Shown here one piece after another: positions 38,374 through 38,646 of a stretch of DNA of 38,646 nt. The position numbers were made by a program, and so were the translations under genes. This DNA is from Paracoccaceae bacterium (GTDB lineage Bacteria; Pseudomonadota; Alphaproteobacteria; Rhodobacterales; Rhodobacteraceae), in NCBI GenBank assembly GCA_009842205.1, contig VYFX01000070.1, forward strand, positions 1-38,646, in the 5' to 3' direction. The first letter of the stretch is position 1. Every line of letters begins with the position of its first letter. The notes under the pieces are model-generated. The model saw nothing but the letters and a program-made list of their open reading frames with translations. It had not been told where the DNA came from and searched no databases.

Positions 38374-38646
38374 ATGGAAAAAAGTCTTCGAAACAAAATA
38401 GCTATTTTTTGTGCCCTTGGGGCCTCAACCTCCTTTTCACTTAATGATGCAATAATTAAGCTGTTAAGCCCTGAATACCCCTTGCACCAGATTGTCCTGA
38501 CCAGATCGGTAATTGCAATTACCATCACCCTTTCCGTTTTTGTCCAATATGAAGGGGGGTTTTCCAAGTTAAAAACAGGAAGGCCCTTTCTGCATATTTC
38601 CAGAGGATTGGCCATCGTCTGTGCTAATGTGGCTTTCTTCGCCGGG
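38374..38646 (+). CDS. DMT superfamily (EamA-type) transporter, partial at window end
   Basis: Only the first 91 codons are present; the gene runs off the window. The visible protein starts MEKSLRNKIAIFCALGAST and has SFSLNDAIIKLLSPEYPLHQ then IVLTRSVIAITITLSV, with later ISRGLAIVCANVAFFAG. This is the pattern of EamA-type exporters, in which a first helix with an aspartate is followed by a conserved R at the start of the second helix. GGAGG lies three bases before the ATG, rather close. The substrate is unknown; such proteins usually export small metabolites. It is transcribed away from the nuo operon. Confidence 0.8.
   Translation, partial: MEKSLRNKIAIFCALGASTSFSLNDAIIKLLSPEYPLHQIVLTRSVIAITITLSVFVQYEGGFSKLKTGRPFLHISRGLAIVCANVAFFAG

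Overview
The window is most likely from the chromosome of an alphaproteobacterium with moderate to low GC. The evidence is a complete 14-gene NADH dehydrogenase operon (nuoA to nuoN) followed by birA, coaX and a ribonuclease J gene. A tatABC set, serS-surE-pcm with a LysM/M23 lipoprotein, yajC-secD-secF and a DUF815 ATPase are also present, as is usual in this class. No rRNA, tRNA, CRISPR array, transposase or integrase was recognised. All calls come from reading the sequence; no database search was run.

Layout: 0.4-4.3 kb (minus strand) holds yajC, secD, secF and a TSUP-family transporter. 4.7-8.7 kb (plus) holds serS, surE, pcm and a LysM lipoprotein with a degenerate M23 domain. An SDR oxidoreductase follows on the plus strand at 8.8-9.6 kb. 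9.6-12.2 kb (minus) is tatA-tatB-tatC and the DUF815 ATPase. In many alphaproteobacteria these genes form one co-directional run; here they are in three blocks of alternating strand.

12.2-16.1 kb is the accessory part. It holds a 29-codon copy of the tatA start and a lipoprotein joining a zinc-protease-like domain to a TbpB-like barrel. It also holds a two-gene module: a SatD-like protein with a nucleotide-cyclase-like N-terminus and a helix-turn-helix C-terminus, overlapping a frameshifted DUF3307 membrane protein. Inverted repeats lie just upstream of the module.

16.1-20.2 kb holds a lone ABC transporter ATPase, an atypical SDR and a DEAD-box RNA helicase with a charged tail. 20.2-37.7 kb is the minus-strand operon nuoABCDEFGHIJKLMN-birA-coaX-rnj, tightly spaced with several overlaps. 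It encodes complex I (NADH to quinone electron transfer with proton pumping), then biotin-protein ligase, type III pantothenate kinase and an RNase. The nuoD reading frame has no ATG, GTG or TTG start upstream of its conserved N-terminus. 37.7-38.4 kb is non-coding with several strong stem-loops. The window ends inside a DMT (EamA) transporter gene on the plus strand.
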